Positions 1 through 8,053 of a DNA stretch of 64,000 bases are shown in pieces (position 1 is the first letter of the stretch; every line of letters begins with the position of its first letter). A program made the position numbers and the translations under genes. The notes under the pieces were generated by a model that ran no database searches, had not been told where the DNA came from, and saw only the letters and a list, made by a program, of their open reading frames with translations. The stretch lies in assembly GCA_019638275.1 (NCBI GenBank), contig JAHBUC010000001.1:372001-436000 (forward strand), read 5' to 3'. This DNA is from Cyclobacteriaceae bacterium (lineage in GTDB: Bacteria > Bacteroidota > Bacteroidia > Cytophagales > Cyclobacteriaceae).

Positions 1-506
1 TATCCCAATGTTTTTCCGGAAGCGTTTTTAATAACACCCTTATCGGTTGTTAATTCGGATACGGGCACTTGCCATTTTTGTGCTGCAGCTTCCATCAACA
101 TACGCCTTGCTGTGGCACCGGCAATGCGCAGTGTTTTCCACTCCTGTCGTATGGATTGGCTACCACCGGCTAATTGTCTTTTATACTTAATTGTGTTTAA
201 TGGAGCTTGCTCAACCAACACATTTCCCCAATCAACATCTAACTCCTCGGCCACAATCATCGGCATGGCTGTTTTTACATTTTGTCCGATCTCCGGATTG
301 GGTGAATAAATGGTAACCACACCGTTATTGCCAATTTTGAGGTACGCGTTAATGTCGAACCATTCATCGGGCATGGCCAACGTTCCTTTTTCATCCGAAG
401 GTGCGCACGACATCAGCCAGTTGAAGCCGATCATCAAGCCACCACCGGCTGCTGCAGATACTTTTAAAAATGATCTTCTGTTATAATGTGTTTTAATAAT
501 TTCCAT
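1..506 (-). CDS. Molybdopterin-binding large subunit of a xanthine dehydrogenase/isoquinoline 1-oxidoreductase-type enzyme (3' part outside window)
   Basis: The visible 168 codons begin MEIIKTHYNRRSFLKVSAAA, a twin-arginine export signal (RRSFLK at residues 10-15) followed by a hydrophobic stretch and Cys-Ala-Pro. The following part (DEWFDINAYLKIGNNGVVTI, then a PNPEIGQNVKTAMPMIVAEEL segment) is typical of the beta subunit of periplasmic molybdenum hydroxylases such as IorB. The family oxidises N-heterocycles or aldehydes on a Mo-cytosine-dinucleotide cofactor. The 2Fe-2S partner gene lies 34 bp upstream on the same strand. The substrate cannot be told from this fragment, and the active-site region is beyond the edge. 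Confidence 0.85.
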   Translation of the reverse strand, partial: MEIIKTHYNRRSFLKVSAAAGGGLMIGFNWLMSCAPSDEKGTLAMPDEWFDINAYLKIGNNGVVTIYSPNPEIGQNVKTAMPMIVAEELDVDWGNVLVEQAPLNTIKYKRQLAGGSQSIRQEWKTLRIAGATARRMLMEAAAQKWQVPVSELTTDKGVIKNASGKTLG

Positions 507-540
507 GTTGGTTGTTCGTTATGAGTTAATCGGGAACAAA

Positions 541-999
541 TCACTTTAATGTTGCGGCCTTCTTTACTGCTTCGCGAATGCGCACATACGTACCGCACCG
601 GCAGATGTTGCCGTTCATGGCCGAGGAGATTTCTTCATCACTTGGATTCGGATTTTTTTCCAGCAAGGCTGCTGCCGACATAATTTGTCCGGACTGACAG
701 TAGCCACATTGCATCACATCAACTTCTTCCCAAGCCTTTTGCACAGGATGATCTCCATTTTCGGATAAGCCTTCAATAGTCACCACCTCACCATCACCTA
801 CAGCCGAAATGGGCAGCGAACAAGACCGAACCGCATCGCCATTCAGGTGAACGGTGCATGCACCACATTGGGCAATGCCACAGCCAAACTTGGTACCGGT
901 TAATCCAATGACATCGCGCAATGCCCACAACAAGGGCATATTCGGATCCGCTTCAACCGTGTATTTTTTCTTGTTGATTTTTAAATTGAATGATGCCAT
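541..999 (-). CDS. [2Fe-2S] subunit of the molybdenum hydroxylase (IorA/CoxS-like)
   Basis: A 152-residue protein with the complete cysteine set of this family: Cys40, 45, 48 and 60 ([15 protein letters not shown], then RSC) for the plant-ferredoxin-like cluster, and Cys98, 101, 133 and 135 (CGYCQSGQ and NICRCGTY) for the second cluster. It passes electrons from the Mo site to an outside acceptor. It has no signal peptide, so it is probably carried out with the Tat-signalled large subunit. The length is normal. The cytochrome c gene two genes upstream is a reasonable electron acceptor (inference). Confidence 0.93.
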   Translation of the reverse strand: MASFNLKINKKKYTVEADPNMPLLWALRDVIGLTGTKFGCGIAQCGACTVHLNGDAVRSCSLPISAVGDGEVVTIEGLSENGDHPVQKAWEEVDVMQCGYCQSGQIMSAAALLEKNPNPSDEEISSAMNGNICRCGTYVRIREAVKKAATLK

Positions 1000-1131
1000 A
1001 AGCAGAAAGTTTATGAAGTAAGGTACGAATTATCCGAGGCACCTTCCATGAATATTCTGTTAAAAGTTATGACCGGTGAAATGTGCCCGAAATTGTATGT
1101 GAGCGGTCGTTCGGGCGTACCGGAGGAGGGA

Positions 1132-1911
1132 TCAATTCGTTTCTTTCAACTGGCGCAACAGATTTTTACACCGGTCTTTTCGCTGCTCATCGTCCGGCTC
1201 CGACAGCGGGAGTTTTAAAGCTTTTTCCAGTGCGGCAATGGCTTTTTCATTTTCACCCAAATCTGCGTAAGCGGAGGCTTGGCCAAACAGAAATAATATA
1301 CTGTTTGGATTAATCGATAAACCTTTGTTGAAATACGTGAGCGCAGTTTGTTTTGAAATTTCTTCCGGCAAACCGCCAAATAATAGTTTGCAAGCCAGCA
1401 ATTCAAACCAGCTTAACCGTGATAATTCCAGTTGCCATTTTCCAAGCACGAACCAGGCCTCTTCATAGAGTGAGTCTATCTCAATTATTTTTTTTGCCTC
1501 TGCATGAATGAGTTTGGCATCCAATACTTTTTCGCGTGGGTTACGCGAAATTTCTGAAAGCAATCCCAATGATATAATGTGTGCCAGGCGCGCATCGGGA
1601 TCATTGGGATTTATCTCTATTGCTTTGTTGGCATAGCTGCGTGCTTTCTCCAGGTATTTTCTTTTTTCTTCCTGTTTGTCACTAGCCAACCGCCCACCAA
1701 TATTGGATAACATGCGACTGGCATGGGTGTAGGCCTTCGGATGTTTTGGGTTTTCTTTGATGGCGTCTTCAAATTTTAGAAGGGCAACATCGGTTTTAAA
1801 TGCTTTTTCCAATGCAAGGCCTTCATCAAACGCATCGCTGTACTGGGCGCGCGCGAATGATGCAAAAAGCATGGAGGTGACCAGAATGATTAGCTTTATT
1901 CTCTCCCGCAT
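1132..1911 (-). CDS. Exported TPR-repeat protein
   Basis: A 259-residue protein with a cleavable signal peptide (residues 1-22, ending ASFARAQ). Tetratricopeptide-like helices follow: ALLKFEDAIKENPKHPKAYTHA, the SYANKAIEINPNDPDARLA segment, and C-terminal repeats around FNKGLSINPNSILFLFGQA and KAIAALEKALKLP. It is probably periplasmic and mediates protein contacts. Its start overlaps the end of the cytochrome c gene by 16 bp, which suggests translational coupling. No enzyme domain is visible. Confidence 0.8.
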   Translation of the reverse strand: MRERIKLIILVTSMLFASFARAQYSDAFDEGLALEKAFKTDVALLKFEDAIKENPKHPKAYTHASRMLSNIGGRLASDKQEEKRKYLEKARSYANKAIEINPNDPDARLAHIISLGLLSEISRNPREKVLDAKLIHAEAKKIIEIDSLYEEAWFVLGKWQLELSRLSWFELLACKLLFGGLPEEISKQTALTYFNKGLSINPNSILFLFGQASAYADLGENEKAIAALEKALKLPLSEPDDEQRKDRCKNLLRQLKETN

Positions 1912-2357
1912 GTGTTCAATATTCTTTCAGCTTCTTTTACATCAACCAAACCTCGTTCATTATCCCAGACATTGTAAATGTAGGTGGTAATTTCTGCGAT
2001 CTCTAAATCGGTTAGCGTGGGCACACCCGGCATGGCCTGATTATACTGCACACCATTAACTGTTAATTCTCCTTGAATGCCATTGCGCATGAGACAAAGC
2101 ACTTGTTCAAAATTTTCGTTCATGTAATCGGATTGCTTGAGTGGCGGATAAAGCCTTCCCAGTCCGCTTCCATCAGCCTGATGACAATTGCTGCAATGTT
2201 TAGTGTAGAGCAACTCGCCTTGCCGAAAATAATTCGTGAACTTATTGGAGTCGCTGGTTTTGGGTTGATTGCAACTCAGCATGAAAACTAAAATCAGGAA
2301 GCAGGAGACAATACAAAATCTAAATTCCCAAATCCGAAATCGTAAATCATTTATCAT
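1896..2357 (-). CDS. Small c-type cytochrome (lipoprotein-like)
   Basis: A 153-residue protein with one haem-binding CSNCH at residues 55-59 and a likely axial Met at 109 (NQAMPGVP), followed by a TDLEIAEITTYIYNVW helix typical of class I cytochrome c. A hydrophobic leader ends at Cys29 (FMLSCNQ), so it may be a lipoprotein. It overlaps the sco1-like gene by 11 bp and the TPR gene by 16 bp. The first residues (MINDLRFRIWEF) are encoded by an apparent intergenic-type repeat, so the leader may have been altered by it. It could accept electrons from the Mo hydroxylase (inference). Confidence 0.85.
   Translation of the reverse strand: MINDLRFRIWEFRFCIVSCFLILVFMLSCNQPKTSDSNKFTNYFRQGELLYTKHCSNCHQADGSGLGRLYPPLKQSDYMNENFEQVLCLMRNGIQGELTVNGVQYNQAMPGVPTLTDLEIAEITTYIYNVWDNERGLVDVKEAERILNTCGRE
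2314..2356. repeat. AAATCCGAAATCGTAAATC-type short repeat tract
   Basis: A low-complexity tract of AAATC-type units (CCAAATCCGAAATCGTAAAT and neighbours) covers the first codons of the cytochrome c gene and the end of the sco1-like gene. I recall similar AAATCCGAAATC strings between genes in other Bacteroidota. Here the tract is read as coding sequence. The family assignment is from memory and not checked. Confidence 0.4.
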
Positions 2358-2991
2358 ACTCCCTTCTTAATCGCTCAATGTCTTTTATCAACCGGTCAAC
2401 ATCTTCCTCCAGGGTGCCATCATATTTTCCGCGGATTCTTCGCTCTTTATCAATCAGCAAAAAAGCACCGCTATGAATAAACCCATCGGGTTCGGTTTTG
2501 TCGACCATGGCGGTGGCGAAGTAGCTGGTTTGGGCGATGTCGTAAATTTTATCCTGCTCACCGGTAACGAAATGCCACTTGCTGCTGGAAACGCCTAAGC
2601 GATCAGCAAAATCGTGGAGCAAGGCAACCGTGTCATGTTCCGGATCGATGGTGTGTGAAAGAATGGCCACATCGGGCATATCCTGTGTGGCTTCGTATAC
2701 GCGAAGCATTTGTGTTTTCATAACCGGGCAAATGGTACGGCAAGAGGTGAAGAAGAAATCAGCCACATAAATTTTTCCGGCTAAGGTTTCGTTCGTTACC
2801 ACCGCACTGTCCTGGTTCACAAACTGGAAGTCAGCAATGGTGTGATAAACAGTATCGATTACCTTTTGACCCTCTACTTCTTTAGCCACCACTTCGCGGT
2901 AGCCAAGAATCGGGAGTTTTTCGTTTTCTTTTTTGGGCGTACAATTCAGCAGCAGTAAAGCAAGTGTTGATAGGCTCAATATCTTTTTCAT
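2347..2991 (-). CDS. SCO1/SenC-family copper chaperone lipoprotein
   Basis: The chosen start (ATG at 2991) gives MKKILSLSTLALLLLNC, a lipoprotein signal with lipid-attached Cys17; a longer reading from 3030 would put 13 extra residues before it. The thioredoxin-like fold carries the family's metal site: Cys84 and Cys88 (FFTSCRTICPVM) and His173 (GFIHSGAFLLID). Sco proteins deliver copper to the CuA centre of cytochrome oxidase or act as thiol oxidoreductases. The gene overlaps the cytochrome c gene downstream. The length of 214 residues is normal. Confidence 0.9.
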   Translation of the reverse strand: MKKILSLSTLALLLLNCTPKKENEKLPILGYREVVAKEVEGQKVIDTVYHTIADFQFVNQDSAVVTNETLAGKIYVADFFFTSCRTICPVMKTQMLRVYEATQDMPDVAILSHTIDPEHDTVALLHDFADRLGVSSSKWHFVTGEQDKIYDIAQTSYFATAMVDKTEPDGFIHSGAFLLIDKERRIRGKYDGTLEEDVDRLIKDIERLRREYDK

Positions 2992-3068
2992 AGCGTAATA
3001 ATCCGGGCAATCAGTTAACAGATTGCGCAAAGATATGGTTGAGGGTAATACCGAAAAATTTAAATGTT

Positions 3069-3875
3069 TTAGGCGGGGTTAACCGTGACGGAATCATTTA
3101 CCCGAACGGTTCCAATAGACCGGGCGACAACGTTCTGTCCAAAAAGAATCTTATTTCCCTGGTTGCGGTATGTGCTTAATGTAGCCAGGGGTTCTTTACC
3201 CTTAAGCCCCGTTTCCGGATCAACGGTAGTCAGCACACAGCGGGCGCAGTTTTTAACTCCTGTAAAGTTTACTTCACCGATCGAGAAATCTTTCCAGTGA
3301 TCTTCTTCATAGGGCTTGCCTCCTGTAAATACAAAGTTGGGCCTGAATCGTTTCATCGGAATGGGTGAATTCAGCCTCGTATTCAGGTCATCTAAAGAAG
3401 CCTGCCCGATTACCAGGAAAGGATATGCATCCGCCAGACTTACATGCTCATGGTTTGTAGCATAGCGTTCATCAACTGGGCGTGAGTTAGGTTCAGGAAA
3501 ATAAACCAGCCGGCAATTCATGTTCAATTGATCGGAGAACCATGCGCTTACTTCAGGGCTTGGCTCAAGGGTTGTCACTTCATCGTCCCAGATGGTTGCT
3601 TTGTATTCTGTTCCGGTTGTGGCGAAAGCTGGAAATTCAATAGCAGCATTATTACTTCGATGTAGAATATGGAGTTGTTGATCATGAAGGCTTACCTGGA
3701 ACAAAGCCATCTGCGGATGTTCGCGTTGCGTTAAAAATCGATTATGTTCATCCACCAGCATCCAACGCCTGTCAAACTTCAGGCCCTTATCCATAACCAC
3801 TGCTTCTTGTACTCGTATTCCGCTTAATGATTTAACGGGGTAGATCCAGATTTCACTTAACCGCAATGTGCTCAT
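3069..3875 (-). CDS. MOSC-domain protein (YcbX/mARC-like)
   Basis: From ATG 3875 the protein is 268 residues: an N-terminal MOSC_N beta barrel (LRLSEIWIYPVKSLSGIRVQ, RRWMLVDE) and a C-terminal MOSC domain with the conserved cysteine in KNCARCVLTTVDPETG, the expected Mo ligand. Members reduce N-hydroxylated compounds using a sulphurated molybdenum cofactor. It sits on the same strand just upstream of the sco1/cytochrome/Mo-hydroxylase run, which fits a molybdenum-linked neighbourhood. An upstream extension to 3998 lacks family similarity and would run into the divergent regulator gene. Confidence 0.88.
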   Translation of the reverse strand: MSTLRLSEIWIYPVKSLSGIRVQEAVVMDKGLKFDRRWMLVDEHNRFLTQREHPQMALFQVSLHDQQLHILHRSNNAAIEFPAFATTGTEYKATIWDDEVTTLEPSPEVSAWFSDQLNMNCRLVYFPEPNSRPVDERYATNHEHVSLADAYPFLVIGQASLDDLNTRLNSPIPMKRFRPNFVFTGGKPYEEDHWKDFSIGEVNFTGVKNCARCVLTTVDPETGLKGKEPLATLSTYRNQGNKILFGQNVVARSIGTVRVNDSVTVNPA

Positions 3876-3925
3876 GAACTTTTGCGCTGATTTTTTTGCT
3901 AACTTATAAAAAATACCCACGCGGT

Positions 3926-4606
3926 ATGAGTAACACGGCTTCTTTATGGTATTTCGAAAGTGTAAACTTGTTTGATGTGCTGTGCCCACACAAAACAAAA
4001 GTGATGGACCAGAAACATGAATTCAGAAGCTATAAGAAAGATCAGTTCATTTATATTCCCAATGAAGAAGCTAGTCACATCTACATGATTGCACAGGGTC
4101 GTGTAAAAATCGGGCATTACCTGGATGACGGACAGGAGGTGGTGAATGCCATTTTAACAACCGGAGAAATTTTTGGTGAACTGGCCCTGGCCGGTGAGGA
4201 GAAGCGAAGAGACTTCGCGCAGGTGATGGATAACGATACGCAGATTTGTCCGCTGAGTATTGAGGAATTGAAATCATTAATGAAGGATGATAAAGAGTTG
4301 AGTTTTCGATTGCTGAAGTTAGTAGGCTTACGCCTGATGCGCCTGGAACGAAAACTTGAGTTACTGGTGTTTAAAGATGCGCGAACACGAATCATTGAGT
4401 TCTTAAAAGACGCTGCCTCGTGGAAAGGAAAGAAGGTAGGCTTTGAAACGATGATACCCACCAAGCTTACCCATAAAGATATTGCTGCCCTCACGGGAAC
4501 ATCTCGGCAAACGGTAACCACGATTTTAAATGAATTAAAAGAGCAAAACCTGATTTATTTCGATCGGAAGAAAATTCTGATCCGCGATTTGGCTAATCTG
4601 AAATAA
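3926..4606 (+). CDS. Crp/Fnr-family transcriptional regulator
   Basis: A 226-residue protein with an N-terminal cyclic-nucleotide-binding fold (YKKDQFIYIPNEEASHIYMI, GEIFGELALAGEE), a dimer helix (LLKLVGLRLMRLERKLELL) and a C-terminal winged helix with the recognition part DIAALTGTSRQTVTTILNEL. It has no cysteine cluster for an iron-sulphur centre, so it is not a classical oxygen-sensing Fnr; the effector is unknown. The start at 3926 leaves 50 bp to the divergent MOSC gene, so it could regulate that operon. Confidence 0.9.
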   Translation: MSNTASLWYFESVNLFDVLCPHKTKVMDQKHEFRSYKKDQFIYIPNEEASHIYMIAQGRVKIGHYLDDGQEVVNAILTTGEIFGELALAGEEKRRDFAQVMDNDTQICPLSIEELKSLMKDDKELSFRLLKLVGLRLMRLERKLELLVFKDARTRIIEFLKDAASWKGKKVGFETMIPTKLTHKDIAALTGTSRQTVTTILNELKEQNLIYFDRKKILIRDLANLK

Positions 4607-4681
4607 CAAAGCCCTTCTTGTCTTTTGCGCGACATCAGGGAAACTTTTATACATGCAAATTGTTTTACCTTAGCAGACGTT

Positions 4682-5194
4682 ATGATGAGCATGAAAAAGA
4701 TTCTTTTATTCATTAGTGGCTTAATTTTTTCCTCCTGTATGCACGGACAAGACATGAAATCCAGAATTATTGAAAAAGAAAAGCCCATAGTGGCTGAACA
4801 AAAAGTTAATAAGACAGAAGAGGAGTGGAAAAAAACCCTTACGCCTGAGCAATATCACATATTGCGTGAAAAAGGAACCGAGCGCCCGTTTACCGGCAAG
4901 TACTACAAAACCAACGACAAAGGAGTTTACTCCTGTGCGGCCTGCAATGCCGAGTTGTTCACGTCTGATATGAAATTTGATTCTGATTGCGGTTGGCCAA
5001 GTTTTGATCAGGCTATGGCTGGTGGAAAGATCAAATACGAAGTAGACAAATCACACGGCTGGGTACGTACGGAAATCATGTGCGCCAATTGCGGTTCTCA
5101 TTTAGGCCATGTGTTTGATGATGGTCCCACCATTACCGGTAAACGGTATTGCGTGAACTCGGTGTCACTTACTTTTTACAAAGAGAAGAAGTAG
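4682..5194 (+). CDS. msrB: Peptide methionine-(R)-S-oxide reductase, exported lipoprotein
   Basis: MsrB reduces the R form of methionine sulphoxide. The sequence has two zinc CxxC pairs (CAAC, CANC), the substrate loop [23 protein letters not shown] and the catalytic cysteine in [11 protein letters not shown]. The leader [19 protein letters not shown] looks like a lipoprotein signal, so it works outside the cytoplasm on envelope proteins. ATGs at 4682, 4685 and 4691 are all possible starts; the longer reading from 4625 is not. A weak -7-like element TACCTTAG lies at 4666-4673. Confidence 0.93.
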   Translation: MMSMKKILLFISGLIFSSCMHGQDMKSRIIEKEKPIVAEQKVNKTEEEWKKTLTPEQYHILREKGTERPFTGKYYKTNDKGVYSCAACNAELFTSDMKFDSDCGWPSFDQAMAGGKIKYEVDKSHGWVRTEIMCANCGSHLGHVFDDGPTITGKRYCVNSVSLTFYKEKK

Positions 5195-5208
5195 GGGAGT
5201 GCGATTTA

Positions 5209-5233
5209 GGAGTGCGGTTTCTTTGCGCACTCC
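5209..5233. terminator. Hairpin between convergent msrB and phosphorylase genes
   Basis: GGAGTGCG (5209-5216) pairs with CGCACTCC (5226-5233) around a 9-base loop. There is no long T tract on the plus side, so it may be a weak or bidirectional terminator. The adjoining CTTTGCGC and CCTTTGCGTGAAA strings resemble a short repeat also seen at 48680-48706 and 61676-61720. Confidence 0.4.
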
Positions 5234-5256
5234 GCGCCTTTGCGTGAAATTGGGCT

Positions 5257-6906
5257 CTAGCTATACATTTTCTCATAGTACTCATCCGCCATTCGCGCTG
5301 AGTCGAAAAAGGGCACAACATCCTTCATTCCCGCTTTCATGATTTTGATCCACTTTGCGGTATTTTTGTAATACATCGGAATAATTTCGTTTTCCAATAA
5401 ATCGTAAAGACGATTTGCTTCAATTTTATCACGCTCATCCTGTGAAAGATTATCTGCAGCAGGCTCAATGATAAAACTGTTTTTACCAGCTTTGGCAAAT
5501 TCAGGTACCCAACCATCAGGTATTGAAAAATTAATGGAGCCATTCATGGCTGCCGTCATGCCCGAAGTGCCGGATGCTTCATGATACAAGCGGGGATTAT
5601 TCAACCACACATCTGAGCCACGCTTCAGGTGACCGGATAACCACAATTCATAACCGGTAAGAATGGTGCAGTTTTTAAAGCCACGTGTTTTCCAATGAAT
5701 CTCATTAAAGATGTTGATGCTATCAAAATCTTCCGGATACGGTTTGCCAGCCCAGATAATCTGAATCGGAAATTCTTTATTGGAAACCAACCGGGTAAAC
5801 CGGTCGAAATCACGCAACAATAAATTGGCGCGTTTGTACTGGGCAAATCTTCTGGCCCACACCAGTGTCAGCACATTTTCATCAAACAGCTTACCGGTTT
5901 GGTTGGCCACCACCCGGAATAATTTTTTCTTGAGCATTTTCTTTCGCAATACCAACTTCTCATCATCATCTTTGGCGAGCGCTTTCTCCAACATGTAATC
6001 GCGCCAGTACGTTTTGTTTTGTGCATTTGTAATGGCATCGATCGGGCAAATGTCCTTATACGATCCCCACATCTTACGTGCTACCTCACCGTGCAGTTGT
6101 GATACGCCATTGGCTTTCTTGGCCATGCGTAAAGCAGAAAGCGAATAATTCAGCACACCATTTTCGGGATGGATGTAGCTGCTGACTTGTTGAACCGAAA
6201 GTCCGTTGAAGAAGCTCATGCGATCAAGTAGCGGAATGCTGTGTTCTTCGTTACCGGCTTTCTCGGGTGTGTGTGTGGTGAACACCACACGCTTTTTAAC
6301 CTCATCCAGGTTTTTGAATTTATCGAGTAAATAGAAGCAAAGGGGTAATGAGTGACCTTCGTTCATGTGATAGATTTCTGTTTCACGGCTCAGCACCTCC
6401 AATAATTTGGCACCACCGATTCCAAGCAGAATAGACTGAGCAATTCGTGTGGTCTCATTGGGATCGTACAGACGATGCGAGATGGTTTGCGCCAGGTGAT
6501 CGTTTTCTGCGATATCTGTTGTGAGTAAAAAGACGGGTGCTGTTTTGAAAACTTCGGGTTTAAGCAACATGGCTTTCACATAAACGCGTGCGCCATGAAT
6601 GGTAATGGGAAATAAAATTCCGGTATCGGTAAGAAAGGAGTACTCCTTGTTTCGGAAAGCTGCCCGCATGCTTTGATCTTCATTGCGTTCCTGATCGTAA
6701 TAGCCTTTCTTCCAGAGTATACCGATACCAATCATGTTTTGTTTTAACTCATATGCGCTGCGCATGTGCGAGCCAGCCAAAAATCCCAATCCACCTGAAT
6801 AAATTTTCAAGGGTTGATCGATGGCAAATTCCATGGAGAAATACGCCACGGATTTTGAATACTTCTTATTGAATTTGTAGGGAAACAGACTGTTCAGATC
6901 AAACAT
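5257..6906 (-). CDS. glgP: Short-type alpha-glucan phosphorylase-like protein (GT35), PLP lysine absent
   Basis: A 549-residue protein that opens YFSMEFAIDQPLKIYSGGLG and contains HMNEGHS, FTTHTPEKAGNEEHS, LVWARRFAQYKR and EASGTSGMTAAMNGS, the landmarks of the short (about 550-residue) alpha-glucan phosphorylases, which release glucose-1-phosphate from glycogen. In standard enzymes the SGM motif is followed by the lysine that carries pyridoxal phosphate; here residue 451 is threonine (codon ACG, 5554-5556). Either this is a subfamily without PLP chemistry or the enzyme is inactive. It has no operon partner; a GT3 glycogen synthase lies about 40 kb away. Confidence 0.85.
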   Translation of the reverse strand: MFDLNSLFPYKFNKKYSKSVAYFSMEFAIDQPLKIYSGGLGFLAGSHMRSAYELKQNMIGIGILWKKGYYDQERNEDQSMRAAFRNKEYSFLTDTGILFPITIHGARVYVKAMLLKPEVFKTAPVFLLTTDIAENDHLAQTISHRLYDPNETTRIAQSILLGIGGAKLLEVLSRETEIYHMNEGHSLPLCFYLLDKFKNLDEVKKRVVFTTHTPEKAGNEEHSIPLLDRMSFFNGLSVQQVSSYIHPENGVLNYSLSALRMAKKANGVSQLHGEVARKMWGSYKDICPIDAITNAQNKTYWRDYMLEKALAKDDDEKLVLRKKMLKKKLFRVVANQTGKLFDENVLTLVWARRFAQYKRANLLLRDFDRFTRLVSNKEFPIQIIWAGKPYPEDFDSINIFNEIHWKTRGFKNCTILTGYELWLSGHLKRGSDVWLNNPRLYHEASGTSGMTAAMNGSINFSIPDGWVPEFAKAGKNSFIIEPAADNLSQDERDKIEANRLYDLLENEIIPMYYKNTAKWIKIMKAGMKDVVPFFDSARMADEYYEKMYS

Positions 6907-7003
6907 AGGTTGAATAGTAAAGGTGCGAAGCTACTAAATCAACCGCTTTGTGAATGAAAAGTTTTTGAAGGGATTACTGCAATCGTTTGAACCTAAAAGG
7001 AAA

Positions 7004-7984
7004 TCAAGTTAACTGTGAGAGTGAGTACAATAAATCATAAAGCGTTGTATATGATTTGTTTTTAAAGAGCCAATTTACTTGCCGGGAATCAGAAATAATT
7101 TCAATTCGATGATCTGCATGATCATCAACGATAAATCCATTCCGCTCCAGCGCATTTTTTGTCCAGAGAAGTTCGTAGCCACCTCCCTCTACTTGAATGG
7201 AAATACCACGCCAGGGTTTGTGAAATACTTTTCCGGTTTTCAGGTCAAATCCTTTAAACCGAAAAATTTCATCGAATGATCCGTCCAGCACCAGGTCTTC
7301 CGGGATTCCCGTCAGCAGGTTTTGTTCTTTGCCGGTTAGCCAAATGCGATCAGCCGTTTGCAAGGCAAGGTCAAGCTCATGCGTGGCAATTAAAATTCCC
7401 TTGCCTGTAGTATGTGCCAGTTCCCGAAGCAGATTCATGATCTCTACCCGATTATTTAAATCGAGGTGGGCAGTAGGTTCATCTAACAATAATAACGGAG
7501 TTTGCTGTGCAAGGGCCCGGGCAATCATCACCATTTGCATTTGGCCATCACTTAACTGTCCGATTTGTTTGTCCACTAACTGATGAATACGGGTTAAGAC
7601 AATCGCTTGTTCCATCGCCTCTTCATCTTGTTTGGTAAGTTTTGCCGACCAGTTCGTATACGGATATCGGCCATACGCTACCATTTCTTTTACTGTCATG
7701 TTGGTAGCGGTAATGCGATCGGTGAGCACAACCGATAATTTTTCTTCTGTTTTTGCTTGAGGTGATCCGATCGTTATGGTTCCGTGTAAAGGTTGCTGAA
7801 GTCCGGCCAGTGTTTTGATCAAGGTTGATTTTCCAATTCCGTTTGGACCCATGAAGCACACCAGTTCACCTGCAACCAGCGAGAGGTTCAATGCACTGAA
7901 CAGCGGCTGTGCTGTAGTGTACCCGATGCTGAGATTCCTCGTGGTCAGCAACATTTTTTCAGGTTCATGCTTGATCTCAGGCAT
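7004..7984 (-). CDS. ABC transporter ATP-binding protein, FecE/HmuV type
   Basis: From ATG 7984 the product is 326 residues. It has Walker A GPNGIGKST, the Q-loop, signature LSDGQMQ, Walker B LLLLDEPTAHLD and the switch His in ATHELDLAL, as in importers of ferric siderophores, haem or cobalamin. About 80 residues follow the ATPase core (from GFDLKTGKVFHKPW), an extension of unknown role. The likely partner permease is at 9116-10132 on the same strand, but a convergent TPR gene lies between. No substrate-binding protein is in view. Confidence 0.9.
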   Translation of the reverse strand: MPEIKHEPEKMLLTTRNLSIGYTTAQPLFSALNLSLVAGELVCFMGPNGIGKSTLIKTLAGLQQPLHGTITIGSPQAKTEEKLSVVLTDRITATNMTVKEMVAYGRYPYTNWSAKLTKQDEEAMEQAIVLTRIHQLVDKQIGQLSDGQMQMVMIARALAQQTPLLLLDEPTAHLDLNNRVEIMNLLRELAHTTGKGILIATHELDLALQTADRIWLTGKEQNLLTGIPEDLVLDGSFDEIFRFKGFDLKTGKVFHKPWRGISIQVEGGGYELLWTKNALERNGFIVDDHADHRIEIISDSRQVNWLFKNKSYTTLYDLLYSLSQLT

Positions 7985-8053
7985 TCTAACTGTTTTGGTT
8001 TGCAAATTACTTTGAAAGATGGTGTCTTTGCTTTTGGAACTTAACTTTTTACT

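Noticed and set aside
3876..3998. 41-residue N-terminal extension of the MOSC protein
   Set aside because: It covers the intergenic region and the start of the divergent Crp gene; the conserved MOSC_N fold begins at ATG 3875.
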